Position numbers and translations under genes: made by a program | Part shown: positions 41,601 to 53,300 of the stretch, one piece after another | Numbering within the stretch: position 1 is the first letter of the stretch | Layout of the letters: every line of letters begins with the position of its first letter | Source: Corella eumyota | Lineage: Eukaryota > Chordata > Ascidiacea > Phlebobranchia > Corellidae | DNA length: 64,000 nucleotides | Direction: 5' to 3' | Assembly: GCA_963082875.1 (NCBI GenBank) | Contig: OY720097.1 | Location: 558,001 to 622,000, forward strand | The notes under the pieces: model-generated | The model's database searches: none | What the model was told of the DNA's origin: nothing | What the model saw: the letters and a program-made list of their open reading frames with translations, nothing else

Positions 41601-44600
41601 GTTAAAAATTTTTCTACATCAGAAATAAAAAAAAACTACGATAAAATGGATATAGAAATGTGTCAAAATTTAATTTATAGAAAAATATAAATAGTTCCTT
41701 TAAAACCCTTAAGGTGCTAGTTTTATTATGTTAAAAAGTGTGCTTTTATAACGTGTTTAAGCTATTTGTAAACGCTGGGCTTAAGGGTGAATAATGTGGC
41801 AATGGTGCGGCTTATACAGACATTTTACCCTTAAAAAGTACCCTATTGTTACATGTTTTAAGCTATCTGTAAATACCAAGCTGTTAATAATGTGACATTA
41901 GTGCGGCTTAGACCTAAAACTTTTTGGCTCTTAGTTCTATGTCAAAATCATTATATATATTACATTATCTAGAATAACAACAAAACAGGTAAAAGAACTT
42001 ACCTCCACACGTGGCCACTTTTCCTGTCCAATAGGGACCGAGTAGGGGTGAGTTGGAACAAGTGCGGACCCTGCTACCTTGCAGGGTGAACCCCAACCCA
42101 TCGTGGCAAGAATAAGAGCAAGTTGACCCCACTTCGTTGGCTTTCGTGCAGTTTAGAACACCGTGGATAGGGGTAAGAAGAGGGGTGCAAGCTAAGAAAA
42201 AATTTTTGATTAGTTTTAATTTCATTTTTTTATTTTTTTTGCGTATTAAAAATATATAAATAATAAAACTTGGTAAAATATTTATATTTGTTCGTCCAAT
42301 TTATAAGCCTATAAATTTAATAATATTGTTGTCTGTGAAGCCCTTTCCCAAAAAAGCTTTAATCTATATAATAAGAAGCTCAGTGTACGATCGTTTAAGA
42401 TATGCGCAATTAAAAGGTATTTTAAATAAATAAGACTTGTTGGTGGACTATATATAAAGTACAGTGACAAATATGACCAATTTATAAGCCTACAAAATAC
42501 ACAAAACTGCCATTTGTGGTGCGCGGTCAAATTATCGCGGGCAAAAGTTAGTTAAGAGTTGCGACCATATTATGACAATAAAAATGCTAGTTATAGGGCG
42601 AGGTGTCGACTATCAATAATAAAAAGAATATTTACAATAAATTGTAGCAAACAAAATAATTTTCAAATAAAAGGAGGAGATGGTAAAAATTAAAAAACAA
42701 AACTTTAATTTCTGTAAAATTATTTTTATTATAATTATTAGACAAATAAAAATAGCTAAGTTAAGGTATTTATCTTCGGTATGTTAGTTTAGTAAACTTT
42801 ATCTACAAAATAAATATTTAGAAAATTAGCTTTAAAAATAAAAAAAATTTTATCTTTATTTATATTTTACAAAGTTGTTATCAAATATAAGTAGAAATTG
42901 TTGTTTTTTTGATGATTAATAAAAAATTACCAAAGTCTAAATAAAAACAACATTTCTAACTCTAATCAGATTGTTAAACATGAATTTTATGTTTTTGGTT
43001 TATTACGAATTCACAACCGAATAAACTTGTTTTACTACAAAAAATTGATTTTATATTTTTAAAAATGGCGGATTTAAATTTTTACTTGAAATACAAAGTC
43101 CAAGTTACAGGCAGCAATTAAAATTTATTTTAATTTTAAATATATGCAATTTTATATAACTTTGAGCTGATTAAGGTATAGATATAGTTATTAGGTTAAT
43201 AAATACAATTTTGGGACATAAAAAATGTCAAAAAATTTTAATAATATTTATTTAAAATTGCCCTGTTAAAAATATTTTAATAATTATAATTATTTTTCTA
43301 ACTTACACTTACTTTAGTTGACCTTCCAAACCTAAACTTAATTTTAGGTTAAAAAGAAATTGTTAAATAATTTGTGACGTCACAATTAAAACTATCTATC
43401 TAGCATTGTTACAATTATAATTGTGTTAAAATCGTGATTATTATCAAACAAAATAAACAATCAAAAACAGATAAAACTTTAAAGTTATCGAATTCCAGAT
43501 CTACGCAAATTGAAAAGTTTTAAAATTTGTTTACAATATTTCGAGTTTTGTTATTTTAGAAATGATTTCAAAAATGTTTGTGCGCGTGAGGCGACGTCGC
43601 GACCATGCATTAGCAACCACAATGCAAGGTTTGTTACGTCATAATACCCGAAGGTACTTGGCACAAAATTCTAGAATTTCCAACTTTTTTTTAACCGAAA
43701 ATTTTAATTTTGGTCACCTGACATTTCTGTTTTTAAACTTAAACTTGAATTTCTTGTTTAAAATTTTGACATTTTTATAAAAATAGTTAAACTTGAAAAT
43801 TAGGAATTAAATTAGAATAATTGAAAGATTAGTTTAGTTTATGGGTTTTTAACAAGGTGTTAAAATGTAATTAATGATGATTTAATTGTTATAAATAGAA
43901 GACTACAAAAAATTTACCAGTTTTAAATTTATTTTATTTCAAAATTTAGAAAATAAATTAAAATTGTATAAGATTATGTGTTAACGGAATATTTTTAAAG
44001 TTAAATGCGGGATTTTATTTAATTCAAGGGTTTTTATTTTTCGTTATTGATTGTTTGAATTAATTTTAAAAAAGAAGTTTTTACTATCATGAAAAAACAC
44101 GACTTAAAAAATCTTAATTTTAGATGCACTTTTAACATTAAAATCTGCAATTCTGCAAAATCAAAATTTGCTTTTGACAACAAAATTACATTTTTTTATA
44201 TTTTATCTCGGTTTTAGTAATTTCAAACGTAAGTTAAATCCGATAATGTATGATTGATGACGTATAAACACTAATTATGACGTCGACATTCAATATTTTT
44301 GATTACATCAACAATTTCAATAAAAGATAAAGTCGCAAAACTTAAATTTAAACTAAAGTTGATTTGTTTATGACGTCACTATGCCTATAGTTGCGTTAAC
44401 AATGCAGCGCGAAGTGATCCAAGGTTAACAGATGCTGATAAAGATCGAAAATTAACTTATTAGAAAATATTTGATGTCAAAATATTTAAACTAACACCAA
44501 CCATGAAATATCGTCGATTAAAAATTCGATAACTTTCTTGTTCTGTTTGTTTTAAAACAATCCGATTGTTCGATTACAATCAAGATTTTAAAACAATGTA

Positions 44601-47600
44601 AATTTGACTAAGTTTGTTTTAATAAACGGAGTTTTGTAACGTCACAATATAAAATTTTATAATAAATCGTAAAAAAATATTTTTTTAAAGTTTTTTTAAA
44701 TTTTTTTTTTTAAAGCGCCATTTTATACAACCTGCACGTTTTTAGAAAAAAAAATTGATAATATGTTTAAAATTAGGCGATTAAAATGACATTAATACGA
44801 TTACTATAAACTTTCAAAGTTTATTATTTAAATAACTGCATTTATTTTTAAACTACGAATTAAAAATTTGATTTTTTTTGGTTTTCAGTTTATTTTACCA
44901 CAAAATATTTATCTTTCAAGAAAACATTTTTACTTTGACTTAAAATAGTAACTTGGCAATTTAATTTAAAATATAATAAATTCGAAGTTCGTTAATTTTT
45001 TGTGGCGAACTATTTATAACAATTAAATCATCATTAATAACATTTTAACACCTTGTTAAAAACCCATAAACTAAACTAATCTTTCAATTATTCTAATTTA
45101 ATTCCTAATTTTCAAGTTTAACTATTTTTATAAAAATGTCAAAGTTTTAAACAAGAAATTCAAGTTTAAGTTTAAAAACAAAAATGTCAGGTGACCAAAA
45201 TTAAAATTTTCGGTTAAAAAAAAGTTGGAAATTCTAGAATTTTGAGCCAAGCACTTTCGGGTATTATGACGCAACAAACCCTGCATTGTGAAGGTTAATG
45301 CATAGTCGCGATATCGCCATTTTCAAAAAGTTTAAAACACAAATATTTAGTCAAAAAAAAATCTCAAAAACGTGATAAAAAAATGAAATTTTGTCGTTTT
45401 TGTCATTTGTATTAAACCGCTCTTTGTAAATCGTGTTATACAAAACTTATAAATAATAATTAGTGATAATATCGATGGCGCACACCCCTTTCTATACATG
45501 GTTTAAAGTACGTAAACCGATTCGAAAAGGTTTGACATTTATTCGCCCATTTTTGCGTGGCTTAAAATTTACAAAAAACTGTTAAAATTTTACTAATTAA
45601 TTTCTGCAATTATTTTACATGCTAATTAAGTTTTTAAAAAAATGTTTGTTGTTAAAAGCTATTAAAAAAAAAATTTAACAATAAAAATAATTTTGATATT
45701 TTTAAAGACTTTAAAAACAATTGATTTCTGCAGTAATTTTAACGTTAAAAAATATAAAAAAATAACAGTTTTTGTTACAATTTTATCTATTATTAACAAA
45801 TAAAAAAACGAAATTTAAAACTAAAAATACTTTTGATATTTTAATTATAAGAATAATAAAGAATATTTGTTTTTTTGTCATTTTATAGAAAAAAAAAAAC
45901 TAAAATTAAAAACGAAAATAATTTTTGTTATTTTTAAACTAGTTTTAAGATTGATGACGTATGAACGTTAACACCTGCCACCCAACTAATCCAATATATT
46001 TAAATCTAATAAACATCACATTTAATCACTAGCCTAACACCAAACCAACCACATCACATCGACTACACCTTTTTTCTATATTTGAACGAAAACGTTTCAA
46101 GATTTTACATTTTGTGGTTTAAATAAAATGTAAGTTATGCGAGCTTCCATTCGTTTCCAAGTATTTTAATTTTATTCTTTTTTATTTGATGGATTTTAGT
46201 AAATTATTTAAAAAATAGTTTTTTGTAATATTTTTATGTCGTAACAATGACCTGATGACGTAGTTAGCTTTGATCTCAAGTTGAAAATTTTGAAAATTCA
46301 ATCATTTTTAATTTTTAAATTTTTAGTAAATTATTTATAAAATAGCATATCGTTTAATTATTATGACGTCACATTAACCTGGTATGACGTATGTAGCTTT
46401 GACTTCACGCTGAAGATTCTCGGCAGTCGATTGAAGTTCCTCAAAGTCAGAAACTCGATAAATCCTCAAGTTATTCCCGATAACTCCACTTGTTATGAGT
46501 TGTAATTGAGTTAAGTTATATCCGTTCACTCCAATACTAAATATCGTGATATTCTGTGATAAAAGTAAAGGTAAAAGTTAAGGTAGAAATGTAAGAACTG
46601 AAATCTGGCAAAATTTGCTATTTTTTGCTAAAATTTAAGTTGATTTTCAATTTTTATAACTTTAAAGATAAATTAACACAAAATAAAAATAAGTTTTGCA
46701 TTTTTTTATAGTTTAAGACCAAGAAAAACCCAATCTATTATGTATATTACATGATAAAATAACATTAGCATTTTTAGAAAATATTTTAAGTTCTTACAGC
46801 TTTAAAAACAAATATAAATTCAACAGCAAACATAAAATCTTAAATTACACGACAACAAACTCCTTTTACCTTTTAATTAGTCATGTTAATTATATAATTA
46901 TGTCACATGAATATAAAAGCCTCGACTAGATTCGGCTAAAAATGTTGTTTAAAATGCAAACTTAATTCAAAAACAACACCACCGAATTATGTAGGGGCAA
47001 AAATTAAAAGCATTTAAACTTCATTTAACTTAGATCTAAACTTGATAAAAGGTTTACAATAGTGTCTTGGTTTTGGTTTTTAAAGGATTGAAAGATAATT
47101 CTGTATATTGGGTTAACACCAATGACGTCATAAAACTTGTTTTTTAACATTTTATAATTTATCAAATAGCTCATATTTGTTTTTGTGTGTTGCAGGATTT
47201 TAAAATAAACTTGTTTGTTAAACATAAGGTTAAAGTTTGCTATTTTCAACATAATTAATTATTTAATAATTATATAATCAATAAAATTATGTAATTACCA
47301 CAATTACGTCATCTATTTATAACAGAGCTCAATAAACGATTTATGTTTTAGTCTAATTTTTGGCCTTTAAAATAAAAACTACTCTTTGAAATTTGTAGAT
47401 AAATTCAGGCACATAGTGTAGTAGTCAGAACACCTGGCTTTACTACATAAAGCTCTGGGTTTAATTCCCACTACTTTCATGCAGTAACGACCTTGAGTAA
47501 GGCGCTATAAAGGTTATAAACTCCTACTGAGCCAGCACTTAATCAGCAGCTTAATTATCGGGCAATTATAATCTAAAATATCCAAAACTGCCACAGGCAA

Positions 47601-50363
47601 CTCAAGACTGGGTTGGAGTAACTAATGTTACTCTATGTTTAAGTTGCGCATTTGACCTTTCCACATCACATCGAGGATAAAGATGTATACAAAAAAATAG
47701 TCAAAAAAATAAAGAAAATACCGCGTACCATGTTTCGTGCGTGCTCTGCCGCGTACCTAACCTCATCCACAGATGGTCCATCAGTGAGAAGAATCATAAT
47801 CTGGCTTGCACTTTGTCTCCTACTGTGCGTGAAATCTTCCATCACTGTTTTATTGATCGCTGCTCCGGTGTACGTGGTGTAGCCCTATGACATCACAAAT
47901 AGTATTGTTGTTAAATATTTGGTTCATTATATCACATATCATAAATTTTTTTAATTAAAAAAGAAAATATCTTTAAAATAATATTTAAAAATTAGGTAAA
48001 GTGAAATATGTTATGCCAATTTTGAAGTGCTCTTGGAATAAAAACAACAAAAAGTATTATTATCCCGTCGCATTGTTGTAATATTAATTGTCCATCGTAT
48101 TTATTATTTACTTTTATCAATGCGCGAAAAACCAAAATAAAAAAAAAAAAATTATTGTAAGAATAAGGTCAATACTGAGTTCCCATTTAAATTTGCAAAC
48201 AGTTTTATCATTATTATTAGAGGATACTAAACGACCACTTTCATGTAATTTTGCAAGAACTTGACATCAAGTTTATTATTTCAGCTTTAAATTAAAGGTT
48301 TTGTTGTTTGCTTAGCTGTATTGAAAATCATTGAATTTTTGAACCAAATACCAGGTTAAAACTGCAATTTCTAAGTTGTAAATATTTTGATAAAAGTTAA
48401 AAACATTTTAAAATTGTGTTTAAGCACCGACTATATTAAATTATTTTATTTTTATAGAAAATTCCAGTTATTAATAAAAAGTTTTTAACTTAAATTTAAG
48501 TTAAAACTACAATCCTAGACTTGAAATTATTTGTAAATATTTTAATTATAATAAGCTTACAAACAATTTAAAGAATGTATCAAAGTTGAATGCACAACTT
48601 AATTAAGTATTTTTTAAATGTTAAAAATTTTAGCTAAAAATCAAGAAATAAGATAAAAAAATAATGAAGAATTTTAAATTGCAGTTTTTGAAACTTTGCA
48701 AAATTCTAATTATGTAATTTAAATTTTGACGCATTATTTCTAAAAACGTAAATGTTAAAAATGCGTAACTTTTAAGTTGACCTTTCACGTGTAACTTTAG
48801 GTCACGTGACTCGGGTAACAATGATCAAATAATCCATGTTTGTGTGTAAATAATAAAAACTTAAATCTTCAAATTGTTGACATTAATTCTCGATTTAATG
48901 TAAATATTAGAAAAGTTAATCAGTCAAAATTTAATAAAAATTCGAATTTTTTTATCATAAACCGATTTAATTTAAAGTAATTTTTAGCGCGCAATAATGA
49001 AAATTAAAAAAAAAAAACAATTTTTACAATGCAATTTCATTATAAAACAATCCCTAATTGTGACGTCATAAACTCACCATTATGTCGATGTCGTCCACTT
49101 TTTGTTTAAAACATGTTAGAGTTTTACATTCCTTGATATTAATCTCGGTTTGAATATATCTCTGGTTGTGAAGAGGTTGGTTGCGATACCAGTGTGAATA
49201 TTGGACCAGACCTAACCTGACGTTGCCTGAAAAATAAAAAGTCTTTAAAAATAATTGGTTTTAGAGTTGTATTTATTTATCCTCGATGTGGGAAGGTCGA
49301 ATGCGCAACTTAAACATAGAGTAACATTAGTTACTCCAACCCAGTCTCGAGTTGACTTTGCCAGTTTGGAATATTATAGATTATAATTGCCCAATAATTA
49401 AGCTGCTGATTAAGTGCTGGCTCAGCAGGAGTTCATACTGTTTATAGCATCTTACTCAAGGGTGCAGCATGAGAGTAGTGGGGATCGAACCCAGAACGTT
49501 ATGTAGTAAAGTTAAGTGTCCTAAGACTATCGCAATTTAATCTTGCAAAAAATAAATCAAAAAACGTCATCTTTAAATATTTATTTTAATAAAAAAATGT
49601 TTAAATAATTAACCCAATAATTATTTGCTTACCGTTAGTTAACCCCATCTCAAAAGCTGAAGCGACATTTTTCACCCAATTTTTCACCAAACCCCAGTTT
49701 TGTTGCCCGTTGTATCTAACCGACCCTGACCCGTCAATCAAAAATATGACGTCAGCCATCTGGGCGGAGCCTAAATAAAAAAAGTAAAATTTATTTTTAA
49801 AGAAATCGCAAATTTTTAAAACAAACGAAAATTTAGCAATTTTTTCACCAATAAGTCATTGTTTAAATGATTGTAACGTGACAATCAGAACAATGAGTCA
49901 CTTAATCGATTCGTAATACTCGAATACTTTTAATTTGTAGTGACGTCATCAAAGTATTAAAAAACCGAAATTCTTGTAAGATTAAAATAAACCGAAAATT
50001 CCCCAAATTTAAAAACAGAAAACGCCGCAAAATCTTCAACAAATAGAACATGACGTCACAATACCTAAACAATAACTAAATAAACAAAAATTCCTAATTA
50101 ATTGTTACGTCATAATATTTACCGCTTATTACAGGTTTCCAGGCCGGAGTGACCGAACCACGTGACTGAATATCAGGGGTTATTTGAGTGGGAACAAATG
50201 ACGTCATGACCTCGTGACGTAATCCCGCGGTCAAAGGGTGAGGTTGATGAGGTGGAACGGGTTCGTTGTAGGGAGTTACTCCTTGTGTGAGAATAGTTTG
50301 TAATAAATTAAAAAAATAAATAAAAAAATAAAAAGAAAATTTTGTCGAGTTTTTGTTCAACAT
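26623..50363 (-). CDS. Secreted VWA / sushi / EGF / mucin-like multidomain protein, 1,925 aa
   Basis: Coding exons (minus): 50363-50123, 49770-49633, 49226-49078, 47884-47729, 46553-46379, 42191-42003, 40124-39991, 39740-39660, 39447-39285, 38869-38716, 38508-38391, 38010-37899, 37727-37591, 37107-37017, 36878-36705, 36572-36468, 36096-35998, 35696-35552, 34500-34347, 34112-34002, 33827-33653, 33347-33246, 33046-31823, 31715-31322, 31177-31009, 28669-28447, 28087-27903, 27513-27359, 26947-26623. All phases match; total 5,778 nt. Residue map: signal peptide 1-28; VWA1 about 87-285 with MIDAS DGSGS and LTDG; sushi 287-348; VWA2 350-526 with DSSSS and ITDG; two sushi-like modules 530-680; ten EGF modules 681-1065, several of calcium-binding DIDEC type; Ser/Thr/Asn-rich mucin-like stretch with over 20 N-glycosylation sequons to about 1400; EGF 11; Cys-rich sushi-like modules to 1704; unrecognised domain 1705-1925. 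No membrane segment is seen after the signal, so it is probably secreted. The layout recalls SVEP1 but lacks a recognisable pentraxin domain; a matrix or egg-coat protein is plausible. Introns harbour many repeats. Confidence 0.9.
27040..27300 (+). mobile_element. Degenerate SINE copy in VWA/EGF gene intron
   Basis: Recognisable sense blocks: AAACCCCTGCTGAGCC, GACAATTATAATCAACAC, ATCCCAAACTGTTAAAGACG and TTATGTTTAGGCTG, followed by an AT-rich tail. A few bases resembling the antisense head (CAGCAGTGGGAATAAAAC) follow at about 27283, so two decayed copies may be nested. Confidence 0.55.
28136..28420 (-). mobile_element. tRNA-headed SINE, antisense, diverged
   Basis: Reverse copy between the last two sushi-type exons and the C-terminal exons of the VWA/EGF gene. 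Blocks AGGAAGGTCGACTTCATGAC, AAAGTAACATCAGTTTCC, TTATAATTGCCCGATAATTA and the head ending GTTGCTAGTGG are visible. Confidence 0.75.
28781..30690. repeat. Minisatellite, exact 80-bp period, about 23 copies
   Basis: CAATTGTCCTTTTAATTGTT recurs at 28861, 28941, 29021 and every 80 bp to 30621 with no length change at all. The unit also contains GTAATATAGTTGCCTGCTG and ACCTACACACGACAAACATC. Variation is almost wholly a few single-base sites (for example GTAACATAG against GTAATATAG). A diverged first copy at 28781-28860 and a flanking TTTATTTATTTTGTAGGCC, also seen alone at about 27760, hint at its origin from a dispersed repeat tail. It lies in the intron between exons 28669 and 31009 of the VWA/EGF gene. 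Confidence 0.97.
35262..35524 (-). mobile_element. tRNA-headed SINE, antisense
   Basis: Reverse copy in the intron just downstream (on the minus strand) of exon 35696-35552. Blocks TAATGTGGCAAGGTCGAATG, CCCAGTCTCGAGTTG, TTATAATTGCCCGATAATTA and the head region with CTAGTGTTCCAACCAGG are visible. Confidence 0.85.
36139..36415 (+). mobile_element. tRNA-headed SINE, sense
   Basis: Near full-length: head CTGGCAGCGTAGTGTAGTGG, B-box region AGGTTCTATCCCC, then GCTCTTGAGTAAGGCGC, CCTGCTAAGCCAGC, AGCATAATTATCGGG, ACTCAAGACTGGGT and an A-rich tail after AAGAATAAAT. It lies in an intron of the VWA/EGF gene. Confidence 0.88.
37199..37490 (+). mobile_element. tRNA-headed SINE, sense
   Basis: Head CTGGCAGCGTGGTGTAGTGG followed by TTAGAACACTTGGC, B-box-like GGGTTTGATCCCC, GAGTAAGGCGCTATAAACGG, TCCTGCTGAGCCAGC and tail AAAATAAATAAATA. 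A good reference copy for the family in this window. Confidence 0.9.
38081..38297 (-). mobile_element. tRNA-headed SINE, antisense, head truncated
   Basis: Reverse copy with TTTATCCTCGATATGGG, ATAGAGTAACATCAGTTACT, GCTGCTGATTAAGTGCTGGC and CAAGGGCGCTACAGCATGAG; the tRNA-like head is largely missing. It lies between exons 38010 and 38391 of the VWA/EGF gene. Confidence 0.82.
38357..38390 (-). repeat. B-box-like segment at a splice donor (copy 1)
   Basis: Minus-strand reading begins GTAGTTTCGG then TGTTCGATTCCCGATAAG, immediately after the CAG that ends exon 38508-38391. The same pattern occurs at 39625-39659 and 39521-39555. Confidence 0.5.
39521..39659 (-). repeat. Tandem pair of B-box-like segments, 104 bp apart, one forming a splice donor
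   Basis: CAAATGCGGTTAGCTGGAAT at 39521 and CAAATGCTGTTAACGGGAAT at 39625 start two similar 35-bp segments that both end in AACTAC. The preceding ACAATTAATT and TAAAA blocks are repeated as well, so about 104 bp were duplicated. The right-hand copy supplies the donor GTAGTT of exon 39740-39660. Confidence 0.6.
40172..40452 (+). mobile_element. tRNA-headed SINE, sense
   Basis: Head GCGTGGTGTAGTAGTAAGAA, B-box-like GGGTTCAATCCC, GCTCTCATGCTGTAGTGCCC, TTGCTGAGCTAGCAC, ACTCGAGAGTGGGTCAGGG and ATCGAGGATAAATTAA tail. It lies in the intron between the first sushi exon and the second VWA domain. Confidence 0.87.
41235..41420 (+). repeat. R2 dispersed repeat, 3' half
   Basis: GGGTTTGGTGACCATGCCAT through CCCGTCGCATTGTTGTAATA to TGCGAAAAACCAAAATAAAA. 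The same ordered sequence occurs at about 58535-58715, and its end alone at 48058-48150. Shared 3' ends and variable 5' ends suggest a retroposed element. Confidence 0.75.
41735..41960. repeat. T-family repeat, one and a partial second copy
   Basis: GTTTAAGCTATTTGTAAACG, GGCAATGGTGCGGCTT and, from about 41850, a second run AAGCTATCTGTAAATACC with ACATTAGTGCGGCTTAGACC. Related to 21485-21610 and to the reverse copy at 59262-59375. Confidence 0.55.
42270..42620 (+). repeat. R2 dispersed repeat, 5' half
   Basis: CCAATTTATAAGCCTA twice, then AACTGCCATTTGTGGTGCGC, ATCGCGGGCAAAAGTTAG and GAGTTGCGACCATATTATG. The same blocks start the copy at 58370. It begins about 80 bp upstream (minus sense) of the first sushi exon of the VWA/EGF gene. 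Confidence 0.6.
43591..45317. repeat. Inverted repeat: two 308-bp arms around a 1,111-bp spacer
   Basis: Arm 43591-43898 is the reverse complement of 45010-45317, with only a small number of mismatches. Both outer ends are 10-bp palindromes, GCGACGTCGC on the left and GCGATATCGC on the right. The spacer (43899-45009) is AT-rich with no coding signal. It sits in the 4.2-kb intron between exons 46379 and 42191 of the VWA/EGF gene. It may be a non-autonomous DNA element with long terminal inverted repeats or a foldback element; target-site duplications were not found with confidence. Confidence 0.85.
47405..47690 (+). mobile_element. tRNA-headed SINE, sense, next to exon 4 of the VWA/EGF gene
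   Basis: Head CACATAGTGTAGTAGTCAGA, B-box-like GGGTTTAATTCCC, GAGTAAGGCGCTATAAAGG, CCTACTGAGCCAGC, ACTCAAGACTGGGTTGG and ATCGAGGATAAAG. Its 3' end stops about 40 bp from the donor of exon 47884-47729. Confidence 0.87.
48058..48150 (+). repeat. R2 dispersed repeat, 3' end only
   Basis: TATCCCGTCGCATTGTTG through TTTACTTTTATCAATGCGCG to an A-rich tail, identical in order to the ends of the copies at 41235 and 58370. Confidence 0.7.
49272..49545 (-). mobile_element. tRNA-headed SINE, antisense
   Basis: Near full-length reverse copy beginning TTATTTATCCTCGATGTGGG and AAGGTCGAATGCGCAAC, with CCAGTCTCGAGTTGAC, GCTGCTGATTAAGTGCTGGC and GTGGGGATCGAACCCAGAAC (antisense B box). It lies in the intron between VWA1 exons 49770-49633 and 49226-49078. 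Confidence 0.9.
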
Positions 50364-53300
50364 TTTTAAGTTTAAAATTGTTTCAACATTTAGAACTTTT
50401 AAATACAATATCTGCAAAAATAAAGTTTGTTTTCAAAATAAATTTTAATCAACTTTTAAATTTAAAAAATACTTTAACTAAAACTTTCTAAAAATTAATA
50501 TTCCTGTTTGTTTTTTTTTCTTGAATATAAGTTAAAAACAAAAATCAAAAATTTTTATAATTAAAAATTCTACACGTAAAAATTGTTTAAAACATATTTT
50601 TTAAATTAAACTTTTAGTTAAAAAAATTTTTGATAATTTTGTAAAAAATAAACCCTCTGTCTGCCTTATTTTCTAAAAATTAAGTTTTTCTACACAAGTT
50701 TAAAAACCAAACCAAAATTTCTCATTATTAAAAATATTTTACGTAAATTCGCGACATTATTAAACAAATTAAGCTTTCAATAAACCACCAAATTTAAATT
50801 TAATTACAAAGCACTTGAATATTTCAGACAGATTTTAAACGTTTTAAAATTAAATATTGTAATTAACTAAATCGTCCTGGGTTTCAGTTTTATAATTTTC
50901 GTTTTTCGAAATATTTTTATTTTTAGAATTCGGAGAATTAAAATCAAATAAATTTCGTCAAATTTTTTTAGAAAAAAGCAATCAAAATTTATATATAAAA
51001 GCTAATAAAATAAAACTATTTAATAAAAAGTTTATAAAATATAGAAACTTTACAAAACTATAAAAACCAAGACGCGGTAAATTAATTTAAAAAAAATGAG
51101 TTTTAATTATTTGCAATTTTTAAGACATGTTTTTTTACTAAAAAAAAACAATTTTATTTTTCTATAATTTTTTAACGTGTTCTTACCAAAATTTTAAAAA
51201 GTTTCTAAAAAGTTTACATAAAAGACAAACTCTACAAAACTAAAAAAAAAACCTTGCAAATTATTTAAAAAACCCCAAATAAAAATTTTAATTTTTTTGT
51301 AATTTTTGAATACGTTTTTTTCTACCAAAAAAACAAATTAATTTTTTATGTAATTCTTTAACATAAAAAAACAAACATTTCAAGCGAAATGAACACAATT
51401 CGGTAATTATTCACCAAAGGCAAAATAAATCCCTTCTTACTTAAGATTGAGGTTAAATTTGACATTTCTTCAACCTGTATTTGACCAAGCAAACAAGCTA
51501 ACTAACATGAGCTTAGACGAAATTAATTTAAAATCTAAATCTAATCGTTTTAGAGCAAATATATTTTTCAAAAAATGTACTAAAAAATACAATTTTTAAA
51601 AACTTTAAAAAAAATTTGTTCGTTTCAAAATTTGTATTAAAATATTAGAAGATTTTACACTTTAAAAAATTAAGCATAATTATTTATTTATTGCTTTTTT
51701 GAACTTACATAAACTGTCCTATCCTACTGAACTTGCAAACACCTATTAATACGTAACAATGTCTAAACGCGACGCGTGCTTCTTCAAAACTAAAACAATC
51801 GAAAAATTTAAATCCTTCTTTCTAAGGGCGTTGTTCTAAATTAGAAGTTCACTAAAAAATCTGAGAATCCGTTAAATTTAAATTGATTGGGCGTTTGCTG
51901 GTAATTAAAATACTCTAAAATTTTTACGAGCTTACTTAGTTGTTTAACGCACGTCTGCTTCTATATTAACTGCACACTTTTTCGATAATTTATTCCTTTT
52001 AACCTAGAAGCCTTAGGCAATCTGGTGAGAAAAAACATTGAAATATAATCCTTAAAACTGGCTTCAAAATCACGTAAACATTATTCAACTTTAACTTCAA
52101 CTTCGGGTAATTTTTGTCATTTTTTTTGCACGGCAAAATTTTTATTTTTACTTATTTTAAAAACTTCTTGTTTACAACTTACGACCTTATTATCTTGTTC
52201 AGCTCGACACGCTTTTTGCTTAATTTTAATTAAACCAAAACAAATAAAACGTTAATTTGTTGCGGATTTAATTTAATTGTTTACAAAAATTAAAATTTCC
52301 AATATTAGCAAAAATTTTGATTGATTTTTATTAATTGTCATTGGAAAAAAAACGTCATTGTTTTAGAAAAACGAAGTCTTATGACGTCATAATATGCACG
52401 CGATCGCGAAATAACATTAATCAAATTTTTAGAAATCTAGAATTGTTTTTATTGTGACGTAAACAATAAAAGGTAAATTTAAAAGAATTTTAATATTTGA
52501 ACAAACTAAAATTGTTTGCCAAAAGCGGGCATCCTTTTGTGACGTCACAATAATCAATTGTTAGTACACAATCGCCAAATAATGACCAGTTCTTAACATT
52601 TAAAGTTCATTAAAATTAACGAGCGAAAAGTCAAAAAAAAAGTTAATTTAAATAAATTTAGCGACAGAAATTAATTAATTACGAAAACAGATCCGAAAAG
52701 TCGAAATATTTACAAAACAAAGATTTACATAAAGTAGCGCGCGTGTCTTTACTCTTTAGAAGGTCAAACAATGTAGGATTATGACGTCATAACAAGATAT
52801 TATGACGTGACAATTATGTGGGTTTTAAAGTTGAAAGTGAATCGGGTTTGTAATTATGACGTCATAAAGACAATAAACAAGCGCGTTTTTTGTAATTTAA
52901 AACTGTTGTAAATTGTGTGGTTAAAGATAAGGAAATGTTTTAAGTTTTAAACCGGAATTTGGGTTTTAAATTTCAAATTTATTTTTAAATCCCCCCAAAA
53001 AGAAGTTTTTACTCTTTTTTTAAGAAAAAAATTACTTTATTTTAAACTCAAAGTTTTTACTTTAAGATTTATGTAAAAACTTAAGATTTTATTTGACTTT
53101 TTTTTTCTTTGTTTTTACAATATGATGACTAGTAACTCTGACAAGATAAAATTATTAATTTCAGGTGACGTCATAGTGATGTAACAATCAACTTATTTCA
53201 GCCCTGATAAACAAATAATTTTGCACTCAACCCAAAATTTGAATTTCTCCATAAATTTGAGGTTTTCAATAAAACCCGAAAATATATTTAGGTGTAAATA

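Noticed and set aside
43562-43780. Plus-strand open frame of 72 codons starting [13 protein letters not shown]
   Set aside because: It lies in the left arm of the inverted repeat and the flank, has no splice context or homology, and is AT-biased toward the end; more likely chance.
47025-47252. Minus-strand open frame of 75 codons in a VWA/EGF intron
   Set aside because: AT-rich, no recognisable domain and no donor or acceptor linking it in phase to neighbouring exons.
26623-50363. Two or more separate genes (VWA1 part and the EGF part)
   Set aside because: All 29 exons keep phase across every junction, including the 4.2-kb intron, the sum is a multiple of three, and only the first exon has a signal peptide; one gene is the simplest reading, though a transcript is needed to prove it.
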